Below are positions 34,389 through 45,772 of a stretch of DNA of 64,000 nucleotides, one piece after another (the stretch's first letter is position 1; every line of letters begins with the position of its first letter). The stretch is from Hysterangium stoloniferum (taxonomy: Eukaryota > Basidiomycota > Agaricomycetes > Hysterangiales > Hysterangiaceae), in NCBI GenBank assembly GCA_015178975.1, contig WHVD01000060.1, positions 457,085 to 521,084 of the forward strand, given 5' to 3'. The notes below the pieces were generated by a model. The model made no database searches and was not told where the DNA came from. It saw only the letters and a program-made list of their open reading frames with translations. The translations under genes and the position numbers were made by a program.

Positions 34389-35109
34389 TAATCAATGAGC
34401 ACTTTGAGCATAGTCTGCAGAAACCATCAAAGTCGGCGCTGAATTAATGGGCCAGAGAAATGAAATACAGACGTGTTACGAGATCAACTGTATATCGACT
34501 ATATCCCCGCATATATCCCCATATCATCGGGGTTGCCTTAAACCGCCATCGTTTCCTTTTTTCCCACGCTCAAAATAATTTTCGTCAAAAACCCCGATTT
34601 TCTACCCACCTATGCGACATTCTTTTTCATACCTCTACATAGACTAACATTTCCTTTGAATAACCCAGACTGACTGCGGCAGATCCTGGCGCTATCATGC
34701 CCCCTCAACCTCAAAACGGACTAGCTGCCCCATCCCAGTGCGCACAAACTCGAGGTGAAGTCACATCGTGTCACTCTCGCCAAACCGAAACCACCGTCAT
34801 CCGTCATGTCGTCCTCATACAGACTTCAGTATGTACGGGTATGTTATTTCAACGTGATTCTGGTAGTTATCACTCTGCCCTGCCCTTCTCCTTGGGTAGC
34901 CCTCTTATCGAATGGGAGCTGTTCACATTCATCACTCGTTGGTTCATTAGTCAGCACGCTACATTATCTCATTCTCACGTTTTCCATTATATTACTAGGA
35001 ATTTACCTCCCGTCATCACTCCTAAGAGCACACTCAACCTGCAAGCAATCCGAGATTCGAGTGGGCTGACCAAACATCCTTCATAATCACTTCGTCGTCC
35101 GTGACATCT
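34389..35109. other. Region upstream of DUF2235 copy 1 with a small plus-strand ORF
   Basis: Presumed promoter of copy 1. A plus-strand ORF (34697-35086, MPPQPQNGLAAPSQ...) begins plausibly but matches nothing I know. It may be a truncated 5' exon caught at the duplication boundary. Confidence 0.4.
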
Positions 35110-35640
35110 TCATCTTCGCTGGTCAAAACCCCCCGTAACTCCAGCACAGAGCCCATCCAGATGGGTTACAGTGCGGGCACGAAAGACAAACTTTGATAGA
35201 GATATCTGGAAGGGGAGTAGGCTGTGATAGAAAGACTGAAGTGTGGTTCGGGGAGGCGAGGAAACAAGGTTGTTTCGGGTTAGGAAGGTGATGTAGCGTT
35301 GACGTGAGGATGGGCGTAGTGACATTATGGAGGGTAGCAATGAGGGTAATGGGAGGCAATAGGGAAGTGACAATGGGTCTGTAGAGGCAGAGGTCAGCAT
35401 GGCGGTGCAGATGTGTGGAATGCATCAATCGGGGGCGATATTGGGGTAGTCTTTGAATCTGTTGGCGGCGGCAATAAATCTGAGCTGGCGCTGCGATGGC
35501 GCAACATTCAAGTCAGAAAACTGCCATTTATTTCTCTCGCTTCATGATTCGCTCTCCCTCGTAGGATTGGCTCCTCCAGACTTTGTTTGCTCCTCCGGGG
35601 CCCCGGGTGGACCGTTGTTTCCTGTCCTGCTGCTCTGGGG
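35110..35640 (-). repeat. Duplicate of the 29692-30290 flank
   Basis: From CTGGTCAAAACCCCCCG onward this matches about 29834-30290 nearly base for base, marking the left edge of the second duplication unit. Confidence 0.85.
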
Positions 35641-35641
35641 T

Positions 35642-38600
35642 TCATCTAAATAAATTAAGGTTGAGGACAAAAAAAATAGAAAAATTTCTGTGTGATATCG
35701 ACACACCACATAGTGCAAGAACCGCCTCTAGCCGGTGAGCGTAGTTGCGGATGAATTGCATGTCACTTTTCAGACATCGTCCAATCAGGGTGTGAAATTC
35801 TCGAGTGGGAATTTGGGAGCGAATTTCGTCTATAGCAGCATTAAATAACTTAACATCTGTCAATGGGAAGATGCTTACCGAATTCCGAAAGTCGATCTAG
35901 GATTCTGGCACGCGTATAATTGGCGTGGTCGTCCTTTCCGTCGGTTTTGAGGCTCAAGACGGACTTGAAAAAACTTTTAAAGTCAAATGTCTTCATCTGA
36001 GCTCGAAACACGTCTGTACTCGATGAGTGCTTTAGGGATTTAGTTGGAAATATTATTGTGCATTACCATATTGCAGCATGTCGGCAAGCAATGACACCCC
36101 ATTATATAAATGATACAGAGTGTAACCCCCAGCGTTCTGGTTAACGGAAACGTGGTTGGCAACAGCGTTGAAAATGCCAGACAGCAAAATTGCTTTGCGT
36201 CCATCGTCTGAGGTGGGGTTCAGATATCATACAAACACCGCCAAGTCGAGCTATTACTGACCATATTCCATGAAAGTGCGAATGAAAAGGACAGGCATTG
36301 AAGATACAGAAAGTCGATTTTCCCAGATGAAATCCGCCGAAAGAACGTTTACACAACGCTTGACGACGTTAGAAGATAGGATTCGACTTCGCAACTCGTC
36401 TGTCGTTGATTGAGTTAAATTAGCGTATACTGTACGGCGCTTACCATTTCCCGCCATCGCGCGTAAGACACTATCAATCATCGAGGAATTACTGTCCCGC
36501 TCAACAATCTGCAACTGAAATCCTATCATATCCAAAACAATGTCAAAGAAACCCGATGCCGACATGAGACGCCTCAGGTCAACTGATATTATTTAGTTGA
36601 TGACTCTGACACGGAATGCACTTGGCGTACCACTTGCACAAATATATATCACTGACCTCCAGGAGGACCCCCGAATCCTCTGATCGCTATCTCTCAGCCC
36701 ATCTCGGAGGAACGCAAGGCATTGTTCCCAGTCAACCCTACTGCGGATCTCATCTATATGACATGAGCGGCTTATCACCGATATTTTAAGTCACTGTACC
36801 ATCGAAAGCCAAGCGCGCTGCAAATTCGATGCCAAGCGTGCGGACCCTTTTGTTCTGATCGGAGAGCGGGGATAAAACGGACTCAATAATGCCGGCGTTC
36901 ATCAGGTGACGTCGGACGGCATCTATCATACAAGTTAACACGTGGTATTTCTGTCCGTTGACCAGCTTTACCGTTGTTCAAAACACCTTTAAGTGCGACA
37001 GGAGACCAATTTCGGAAGTCCCATTGAGTGACTTCTGATCGCTGTCGGTATGCCAGAAGTTCCTTAAAAAATGCTTCGTCACGCGTGTTGAGAATCTTCA
37101 TAAGACACTGTGTGGATGAGTCATCATCGCAATCTGTTCTAAAATGACGCCAGGGATTGAAGAATGGTTTGATGCTGTGGGGATGATATGCAAGATAATG
37201 GATTATAGTCGATCTAAGCTGTGAAGGAAAGTGTGGCATGAGTGACGCCAAGCGATCACCGGCGTTGTCCGTGGAGCACAAAGCCTCTCGCCCCTCGTCT
37301 AAAACATACAGATTAGTATGCATTGGGAAGACATAATAAGTGAATTTAGGCACATGATTTGAGCATAATTGCGAGACGGTGTAGCCCCCCCGTTGGGTCA
37401 GCTGCGCTTTCAATCATGGTCAGGATGTGCTCCGTGGCATCGACATCAAATATATCAAGTTCGAATAGATCATTCCCGTCGTGCTCAATTTCCCATGGGG
37501 GATCATACTCCGCTTCCCGCTTTTCAGGGCTCACGTAATCGGACCATGTTCCTTTATCCACAGGCAGAAGGGCCTTAGGCACATATGGTTCTACACAATA
37601 TGCCAACGAGACGTGCACCTTCTGTCCAGGTTGTATTTTGCGTCCCTGACCACGATGGGGCCTTGTATGTTGGAAAAATTAGTATATTCATCTCATATTG
37701 ACCGCATGTGCGTACCACGAAGTGACACTATCGGCTGACTGGTAGGATAGTTGTTTCATAGGTAGATACTCCAGAATTTGCCAAGGAAGCGTCAGAGATT
37801 CACGCATTGAGCCTAGCTCATCCCACTTCCACGCTACATTGGAACGGTCTAGTTTCAGACCTGCCCACACAGCTTCAAAGGACATCCATAGGAAGGAAGG
37901 GTGTCTGCGGTCTAGGTTGCCATTAACAACGTTCCCTCCACCTCTGCACATCGTAGGGAGTTAGCACGGAGTATATTAAAGCGATAATATCAATAGACTG
38001 ACATATCTGAATGGGTCCCAGGGAACCACACTTCCTTGATGTGCGGAATTTTCTGTCGTTGCTGTCTCGTTTTCGGCAAGGTATGGTTTTCATTTGCAGT
38101 GTCAGGGATCGGAGCGGTCGGGTCGTGATGCGGAGGACGTTGCGGCGGATTATACGATGATTCTGCGAAAAGTAGTTGTAACAAATCCATGCTGCTATCC
38201 AACGACTTACTTTCATCAACCATGACTCCACCACACGCGTACTCGGGAAGGAATTTAACTCGGCGCTCATCGAGGGCCAGTGCATGACGGAAATAACAAG
38301 TATGATCCAATTTCACCGTGCCGGGAAGATTCCGACCTCTCACAATCCCAATGGAAGAGACCGTATCCCTGATAATCCATAGGGGTTATTATTAATAGGG
38401 GTCCGACCAACCAGGGAATGGATTGTACCAGACCCCAATAAAATGCACTTGTACGCCTTTTTTTGAAAAGGTATCCTTAAAACGTTTTGCCAAGTTCAGG
38501 GGCTCTGATGGTAATGAGGGCCGTGGTGATCTCTTGGGGTATTTTAGAAACATTCCAGATTTAAAAAATCCCTTATCCTTGGGAACAGGTGTTCCCTCAG

Positions 38601-39678
38601 AACCATTCGATTCCTGAGACGGGTCTTCCGATTGATGCGCCTCTTCAACAGGTTCCTTCAAGAGAGATGACCTCCTTTTCCACGGTCTTGAAAAGCGACG
38701 ACTAGGTCGGGTGGTTCCATCGCTCCTTGGATCTGCATATAACTCGTATGCGCTAATATGACCTCAGTAGTCTCCTGGGATTCATATGAGGAAACCCATC
38801 TCACAATGGAATCTGTTCTTCGTTCCCTTTGTATATGAGACCAACCTAATCATATCAAGATCTCATAGAATATTCAGATGGCTAATACGGCGTAATGACT
38901 TACTTTGTCAATCATTCCGGCCAAAACACGCACTTGATAAGCGCCGCGTGAAAATCCTATCATACACGGGTGTGGTCATTTAATGAATGTCATAGTGCAC
39001 CAAATTTGTTCTACCTCACCGAACAAATATATCTTGTCGCCATCTTGGTAATTATCGGCCAACCACCGGTATGCACTGATAACAATCTTCTCAAAATTCC
39101 TTGGAGATACGGTGTTTAGTTGGCTACAAGCTAGACACAATGTTGACGTACCAGGCAATCGCCAGATCGATTTTGTTGTTAACAACTTGTTTCAGGTAAC
39201 TCCAAGACTTCCAAGACGGTTTGGCATAAGTACCAACACCACTGTTATAGTAAGTGAGTTGTGTCCCGTCATCCTTAACGAGCTGACTGTATAGCTCGAT
39301 AACATTAGTATTCTGCAGAGCCAATGTCTAAGACATGCAAAAATTCGGGAAGATATATGAAGTTACCTTTTTTCCAAATTGATTGGAGGTACCGTCAATG
39401 CAGACGATCAAATTTCTGCCAGTCTTCCCTTCAGGTGGGGCTTTACACTCGCATCGAGTTCCTTCGGGATTTTCACTATATGACGAGCTAGGAACACTAA
39501 GTGGAACATCAATGATCGACACTATTAGTATATTACTGACCTCGGGTTGTCGGTCATCTTGCTCGAGCTGGATGGATACCGTCTGGTTGGTTTGGAGACA
39601 CCATCTAGCTCCTTTTATTTTGACGAGAGACGCCGTCAGTTTATAGTTTATTCCGGATAAGCTGGCGAATATTGACAT
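35642..39678 (-). CDS. DUF2235 plus HEAT/ARM-like protein, copy 2
   Basis: A tandem paralog about 5.3 kb from copy 1, in the same order and orientation: MSIFASLSGINYKLTASLV at the start (39678), NLIVCIDGTSNQFG, NTNVIELYSQLV, GVGTYAKPSW, the GFSRGA elbow (about 38956), linker KEPVEEAHQSEDPSQESN, GRNLPGTVKLDHTCYFRHA, then the helical repeats. The 3' end differs: after SHRN the reading frame shifts at an A8 run near 35670 and stops at 35642, instead of the longer copy 1 tail. A frame change near 36930 (PRVNLYDRC replacing HVLTRMIDA) may also be a small deletion. Possibly functional if these are sequencing indels. Confidence 0.75.
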
Positions 39679-39774
39679 CAATCAGTGAGTGAGTAGAAAC
39701 CATCAAAGTCGGCACTGAATTAATGGACCAGAGAAAGGAAAGACAGACATGTTGAGAGATCAACTATATATCAC

Positions 39775-40350
39775 CTCTATAGCGAAGGAGCTCTGTACTG
39801 GAGGACCTCTATAGCAAAGGAGCTTGGTGGGTCAGTGGGCGTTTTTGGACGCCGTAAAGGTACCGCTTTTAGCGCCATATCCTAAACCCTCTTCCCGCAC
39901 TGGTGCATTTGTGACATTGCGATCTTTTCTCCAAATTGATTGGAGGTACCGTCAATGCAGACGATCAAATTCCTGCCAGTCTTCCCTTCCGGTGGGGCTT
40001 CGCATTCCCATCGAGTTCCTTCGTGATTTTCACTACATGACGTAAGTCGAAAATCAATGATCGACACTATTAATATATTACTGACCTCGGGTTGTCGGTC
40101 ATCTTGCTGGAGTTGGATGGATATCGTCTGTTTGTTTGGAGACACTATCTAGCTCGACGAGAGACGCCGTCAGTTTAGAGTTCATCCCGGATGGGCTGGC
40201 GAAGATTCAACATCAATCAGTGGGTGAGTAGGGGCCATCAAACTCGGCACTGAATTAATGGACCAGAGAAAAGAAAGACAGACGTGTTAAGAGATAGGCT
40301 ATTATCATCTTTATACCGAAGGACCTCTGTAGTAAAGGAGCTTGGTGGTC
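39775..40350. repeat. Repeated upstream blocks near truncated DUF2235 ends
   Basis: CCTCTATAGC(G/A)AAGGAGCT occurs twice at 39775-39830, and a relative lies at about 40313-40345. Each lies upstream of a DUF2235 start or start fragment, so these may be promoter pieces copied along with the gene. Confidence 0.45.
39882..40145 (-). pseudogene. DUF2235 N-terminal fragment
   Basis: Minus-strand KQTISIQLQQDDRQPEVSN, then a retained intron, then GRNLIVCIDGTSNQFGEK. It ends abruptly after the first exon junction. The rest of the gene is missing. Confidence 0.85.
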
Positions 40351-40429
40351 CGTGGGCGGTACCGTTTTTTAGCGCCATCTCCCAGGCCCTTCCCTGGTGC
40401 GCGGAAGCATTTTTGAAATCGCCAAGTAT

Positions 40430-40664
40430 AACCCTTTGGTCTCATCGGAGGGATAAAGCGGACTCGATAATGCCGGCGTCAATCAGGTGACGGCGGACTG
40501 CATCTATCATACGAATTAACACGTGCAATATTTCTGTCCGTTGACCAGCTTTACCGTTGTTCAAAACACCTTTTAGTGCGGCAGGAGACCAATTTCGGAA
40601 GTCCCCTTGAGTGACTTCCGATTCCGGTCGGTATGATAGAAGTTCCTTAAAAAATGCTTCGTCT
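40430..40664 (-). pseudogene. DUF2235-gene HEAT/ARM fragment
   Basis: Matches about 31550-31785 of copy 1 (minus strand), cut on both sides. The right break is within the AFFKELLSYR segment. Confidence 0.85.
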
Positions 40665-40808
40665 CAAGATACAGCCGAGTGGGCACCCGGCGACATCGCC
40701 AAAGTTACGTCCGAATTGCTCGGCGGCGTGATTTGCCCGTACTCCTTTACGGACCACATCCACGATCGCGAGACATGGCACCACAGTTTTGAGCTAGACG
40801 AAATGTGA
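40665..40808 (+). pseudogene. GC-rich captured exon-like fragment
   Basis: Directly after the break in the HEAT fragment, a plus-strand frame reads DTAEWAPGDIAKVTSELLGG, then CPYSFTDHIHDRETWHHSF, to a TGA at 40806-40808. Its GC-rich, host-like codon usage differs from the neighbours. It looks like the 3' end of some unrelated gene joined here by recombination; I cannot name the family. Confidence 0.4.
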
Positions 40809-41639
40809 CGGTTGCCGTCTCGATCAGCCATAGTAACGTTGCAGTCACATAAAACTTATCAGTTGTCCTGTCTTCACGCCCACACCTTCGTCTCATCTTC
40901 AACTTCGACCTCGCTTTCGAGTCGCCCTCATACTTCGACTACCTTGTGTCTGCCTTTGCCTTTCCTTTCATTTTCACTTTTGACTGACCTTTGTTTTCAA
41001 CTGATCCTCATCGCGCCGTCATCGTCATATTATCTCCAACCCTCCCTTTCGGCTCCATTTCCACGCTCTCTGTAAGGGTAGTTATAATTTCTTCATTTAT
41101 TTATTTTATATCTTGGGGCCGAACCTTATGTGACGAAAGAGCCAGCTTTGCTGCTGTGTTCTTTGTCACCGGGTGACATGCATATGTGGTAATGCGAGAA
41201 CTATGAGTATTCCGGATTGCCAACTATACTTGGTAGTCTCATTGCTTTTAGTGTGAACGTCATTACATATTTTTATATTCTTGCTGGTCAAAGAGTCAAG
41301 GGATGGATGGCATGGCATGGATGGTAGATAGTGTCTGCCAGACGGAGTACTTTGTTTTCAAGAAATTCAGGGGCTGTGGTGTTCTCAGTGACACCGCAGC
41401 ACTGTCAGGGTGTAACAGTGAGGTTAACTATAATACCACAGTGTCTATTACTTCGATTTGGGGGTAGGTAAGTTATGCATTATTGTTCACTTGCACTATG
41501 GCTCGTAAATATAAAAAATAATAAACCTTCAGTATACAATTATTCAGAATGTAATATAGTGGTCCTAGAGCATATCAATCAAGGTTAGACTGGCTAGCAG
41601 ACACCTGAGATGGCTATAAGCCAGAAGCCGAGTATTACC
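40809..41639. other. CT-rich stretch and spacer
   Basis: 40890-41070 is pyrimidine-rich on the plus strand, as in fungal 3' or promoter regions. Nothing else recognised apart from the 60-bp repeat listed separately. Confidence 0.5.
41058..41117 (+). repeat. 60-bp direct repeat, copy 1
   Basis: TTTCCACGCTCTCTGTAAGG and the following 40 bases recur at about 43094-43152 in the same orientation, bracketing about 2 kb of rearranged sequence. A duplication or recombination scar. Confidence 0.85.
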
Positions 41640-42030
41640 TCCCATGGCCGGTTCAGGCTGACGAAAAAGATCTATTTGAACTGATATATTTGATCCCCAT
41701 GCCTTGGAGCACATCATGAAAACGATTGAAAGCACAGCTGACCCAACGGAGGGGGGCTGCACCGTCTGGAAATTATGTTCAAGTCATGTTCCTAAATTCA
41801 CCTATTATATCCTCCCAACGCATACTAATCTATATGTTGTAGACGACGGGCGAGAAGCTTTGTGCTCCATGGACCCCGGTGATCGCTTGGCGTCACTCAT
41901 ACCACACTTTCCTTCACAGCTTAGACCGACTACAACCCACCATCTTGCATATCATCCCCAGAGCATCGATCAATTATTCGATCCCTGGGATCATTTTTAT
42001 AGAACAGACCGCAATGCTGACTCATCATGA
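41640..42030 (+). pseudogene. Inverted DUF2235-gene fragment
   Basis: The plus strand encodes the segment that is on the minus strand in the other copies: EHIMKTIESTADPTEGG, VPKFTYYILPTHTNLYVVDD, REALCSMDPGDRLASLIPHF. Both ends are broken. Confidence 0.88.
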
Positions 42031-42050
42031 CAACGTGTCTTATGGAGATT

Positions 42051-42884
42051 CTCAGCACGTGTCATGCAGAATACCATAGGCGGTGCAGCGGGGAGACGAG
42101 GATAGCAGGGGCGTGATCAAGAGCTGGGAAGAGGTGGCATAACAGTGTGGGTTGGATATACGTGTTGCAGCCATGACGTGCGTTCATTCATAGAACTCAT
42201 TCCAAGAACAGAAAAGATACGTTCAATTTGTAGTATAATGGTACATGGCTGAGCCAGACTTGCCAGGAAGCCAATACATCCACCCATCTCTCTCGAACCT
42301 AAATCTGCACTTAAATCTAGTCCCATACCCCCCTTGTCATTTCTCTCTCCGCCACGGTCAATCGCATCAACGAAGACTTGCAGACGCCGTCCAGAACCAC
42401 CGTTATCCAGCATCGGCCTCCCCGTTCTTTCCCGGCAAAGTTTCTACGAATCGCGACAAATGCAGTGCGTGAGCAAAAACAGCTGGAGGCTGTGCAGTCG
42501 CAGGGGTCCTACGGCGGCCAGCGGGCAGCATTACGCTGAGACTTAAGGGTGGCAAGGCGGTGGCGGTGGGACGAAAGGCTGTAAAGACGTTTGGGAGACA
42601 GTCCATGATGCTGGTTGTAGTCCTGGCATTGTCGTGAGACTTGAAAGAGGATCGGTGCAGTTTTTGATCACGAGTGCTAAAGCAGCAGTGTGGCTGAGTG
42701 AGATTTGGTTGTATGGAGCGATATGAAGCGTAAAGGTGCCGTACGGACTGCATGGGCTATAGATGATGTTCAAGTGTGAGAGATGGTTATCGATGCATGA
42801 AAACACACCTAACACTTCCAGCCATGCTTATTGCAACGAGTAGTCGTACAATCGCAGAGAAAAGGCATTGCTGGATCCCTAAGA
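42051..42884. other. No recognised gene
   Basis: Overlapping ORFs on both strands (42117-42413 minus, 42245-42472 plus, 42403-42753 minus) without recognisable domains. Confidence 0.5.
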
Positions 42885-43080
42885 GACTGAGATTTCCATG
42901 GTTCCAAGAACCAAAATAGATGGCAGGTTTAGAACGGTATCTTCAGCCTCCCCAAAGGCCAAGCGCATCCCACCGACATACACATTTCTCCCTTACCTAG
43001 CTATCTTTAAGCGAAATGTTCTTATGGAGAATGTAGGCCAGCCCATGTATAGATAGTATAGTTACGGTGCACCATAAACG
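42885..43080 (+). repeat. Inverted copy of the 29600-29830 flank
   Basis: Reverse complement of the block downstream of DUF2235 copy 1: GGTTCCAAGAACCAAAAT, GCCTCCCCAAAGGCCAAGCG and the following AT-rich part all correspond. Part of the same rearrangement as the inverted gene fragment at 41640. Confidence 0.8.
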
Positions 43081-43093
43081 CACCTAAATTGAA

Positions 43094-43152
43094 TTTCCAC
43101 GCTCTCTGTAAGGGTAGTTATAATTTCTTCATTTATTTATTTTATATCTTGA
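43094..43152 (+). repeat. 60-bp direct repeat, copy 2
   Basis: Partner of 41058-41117. Here it joins directly to the 3' part of DUF2235 copy 3. Confidence 0.85.
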
Positions 43153-43881
43153 CATATGTCAATGGGAAGATACTTACCGAATTGCGAAAGTTGGTCTATG
43201 ATGATGACACGCCTATAATCGTCGTCTCTGTCGGTTCTGAGGCTCAAGACGGACTTAAAAAAACTTTTAAAGTCGAATGTCTTCATCTGAGCTCGAACCA
43301 CGCCTGTACTCAATAAGTGCTTTAGGGATTTAGTCGGAAATATTATTGTGTATTACCATATTGCAGCATGTCGACAAGGACTGACACCCAAAAAGATAAC
43401 TCATGCAGAGTGTACCTCACAGTGTTCCCATAGATGAAAATGTGGTTGACAACAGTGTCGAAAATGCCAGACGAGAAAATTGCTTTGCATCCATCATCTG
43501 AGGTGGCGTTCAGATATCATACAAACACGAACTATTACTAACCATATTTCATGAAAATGTTAATTAAATGGACAGGCAATACAACATGGTTCCCAGATGA
43601 AAGGGCGTTTGCACATTGCTTGACGACGTTAGAAGATAGCATACGACTTCGCAACTCGTCTGTCGTTGATTGAGTTAAATTAGCGGATATTGTACGGCGC
43701 TTACCATTTTGCGCTATCACGTGTAAGGCCCAATTAATCATGAGGGCATCGATGCTGCACCTACCGCCCTGCAATTGAAAATCCATCATATCGAAAGCAA
43801 TTTCAATGAAATTCCATGCCAACATGAGAGTGCTGTCGTCAACTGATATTATTTAGTTGATAACTCTGACACGCAATGCAC
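43153..43881 (-). pseudogene. DUF2235 copy 3, 3' segment (HEAT/ARM-like)
   Basis: Homologous to about 30560-31300 of copy 1. It includes NLTQSTTDELRSR and the MLAWNFIEIAFDMM exon, but the last exons are missing and there are several small deletions. It stops at the transposon inserted at 43884. Confidence 0.85.
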
Positions 43882-43883
43882 TT

Positions 43884-45772
43884 CATCAGTAAAATGGTAT
43901 TGGGCGCTAAATAGCTTGAGAGCCGTCAGGAACGCTTACTAGTCTAGACCTCCACCAAGAGCGTCCGGGCGCTTCCAGCACTCTCCAGAAGTGGTAAATG
44001 TGCATCCAGGCAGCTCCAGCATATTCCATGAGTAGTGCTTATGTCCCAACTCCTCCTGCACACGTGGAAGTGACACATGGGTGCACCTGTAGTACCCACA
44101 CACCCATATCTAGTTAGGTAGCGCTGCTCGCCTTATAGTTAGATAGGATAGCTGTTGTCTCCCTCTCCCAGAAATAATACCGTTTTATAATTCTGTCTTG
44201 GATAAAAAAAATTATTTTCCCTCACATATTCCTATGTACTCACAAAGCTATTAGCAGACATGACAACTGCTCCCACAACATGTCCACAAATACCTGTACA
44301 TACTTTCGGCACACTCCAGCACTTAGAGCTTAACTGCAAACACATTCAAACTCCGATTGAAAATTTTTTTTGTACTTTTCTCGATTCACCCATCCTTACA
44401 TTTTATTTTGTCATTGTTTTTTTGATCACCAAATGAATCAAGCTAGTGTTAGCCCAAGTATGTTCAATTTTCTTTGCCTTTCTTTATATTTACATAATGC
44501 CATTCACAGGTTTGTCACCATCTCCACCACCACCTCTGCTCCTTGTTCTGCCCCCATCTCTGCCTCTGCCCCAGTTTCTGCCTCCATCTCCACCTTGACC
44601 TCCACTTCTGCCTTGGCCTCTACTTTAGGCTCAGCCTCCACATCCACTACTATATCTCATGAGTTGAGTCTCAGCCTTAGTGCTGGGACTGGCCTTCCAG
44701 AGTATTGTGATCATTACCAAACGATGACGACATAGTCTGGTACACAACTGAAAGGCAACTTGTGGAGTTGGCTGTGTCGAACACAGATGGGTTCAGCAGC
44801 GGTGATTCTGCACTACACACCAAGCTGTAAGGAGGGGAAGATCCATCTATGATAGATCCATCCATGAATAATGTGAGTGCTCTGAGTAATGGCATTGCAA
44901 TATCTTCGTTATTCACCTTACTTCATAGTATTCAAGTCTTGCCAGCATGAGGGACGTCCGTGCCATAACAGAGGTGAGGGAGGTGTTCGCAAAAATTTGC
45001 TCGCAGCAAGACCAGCTTCAAGAGTGTGTCAAGTTTCTGCAAGAGCACAGCACAGAGATGGAGTATGATTTGAGTATTGTACGGAAGGAAGCCCAGGAGG
45101 CCGACATCTCCCACCAGTTAGCTGAGAATATCAGTCAGCACTTCATAGAGGCGACTGCAGCCCTCTATGAAGAAAACCGACAACTTACCCAGGCACTCAA
45201 GCACGCCTACACTATTTTCGTAGAACAGATCAGTTGATGTTTATAACAACGGGAATGCAGCCACAGGATAATGGCGACCAATCCGATTTGGAGCATTGCG
45301 AATCATCCACCAGTGACATGGACTCGGGCGATGACAGGACTTGGATGCTTAGTATGTCTATGTCTAGGTTTCAAATCGGTGAAATTGTACTAGTGATTAG
45401 TTCATTACTGCTGGCAGCATCTAGAATTACTTAAAATCAACCTTTTTAAAAAGTTAAATAATATTAGTTTTCAAAGCCATTTGACTGGGACAGCAGGGCA
45501 ATTAAAAGAAAAATTTATTAATATATAAACAATATACAAGACATGTGGATGATGCTGGAAGTCTGTGGACAACACTGGAAGTCTGTGGATGACATGGGAG
45601 GATGTGGATGACACAGGAGGCAGTATGATCCAGCGTCATCCGGGACATCCAAAGGCATTCCGACGTATCCCAGACACTCCACGATGCTGCCAGAATGGGC
45701 GACCTCCTCCCACGCCTCCAGCGCTCATGGAGCGTCCAAGACCATCCAGGCGCCAATACCATGTTACTGATG
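43884..45772. mobile_element. 1.9-kb DNA transposon of unassigned family in a DUF2235 intron
   Basis: Ends are inverted: CATCAGTAAAATGGTATTGG at 43884 and, reading inward from 45772, CATCAGTAACATGGTATTGG. Flanking bases are TT on each side, compatible with a very short duplication. Subterminal CATCCAGGC/CTCCAG motifs recur near both ends. The interior holds plus-strand ORFs but no catalytic motif I recognise, so it is probably non-autonomous. Comparison with copy 1 shows it sits inside an intron. Confidence 0.78.
44370..45434 (+). CDS. Unknown protein(s) inside the 1.9-kb transposon
   Basis: Three consecutive plus-strand ORFs. 44370-44735 is Ser/Thr/Ala-rich (SASAPVSASISTLTSTSA). 44947-45237 (96 codons) is strongly helical with heptad spacing (CVKFLQEHSTEMEYDL, AALYEENRQLTQALKHAY), a likely coiled coil. 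45234-45434 is acidic then hydrophobic, overlapping the previous stop by four bases. Small introns near 44465-44510 and 45240 could join them into one gene. No transposase domain is visible. The product may be an accessory or structural protein. Confidence 0.4.

Noticed and set aside
41704..42030. Independent plus-strand gene
   Set aside because: It is an inverted internal exon fragment of the DUF2235 gene with broken ends.
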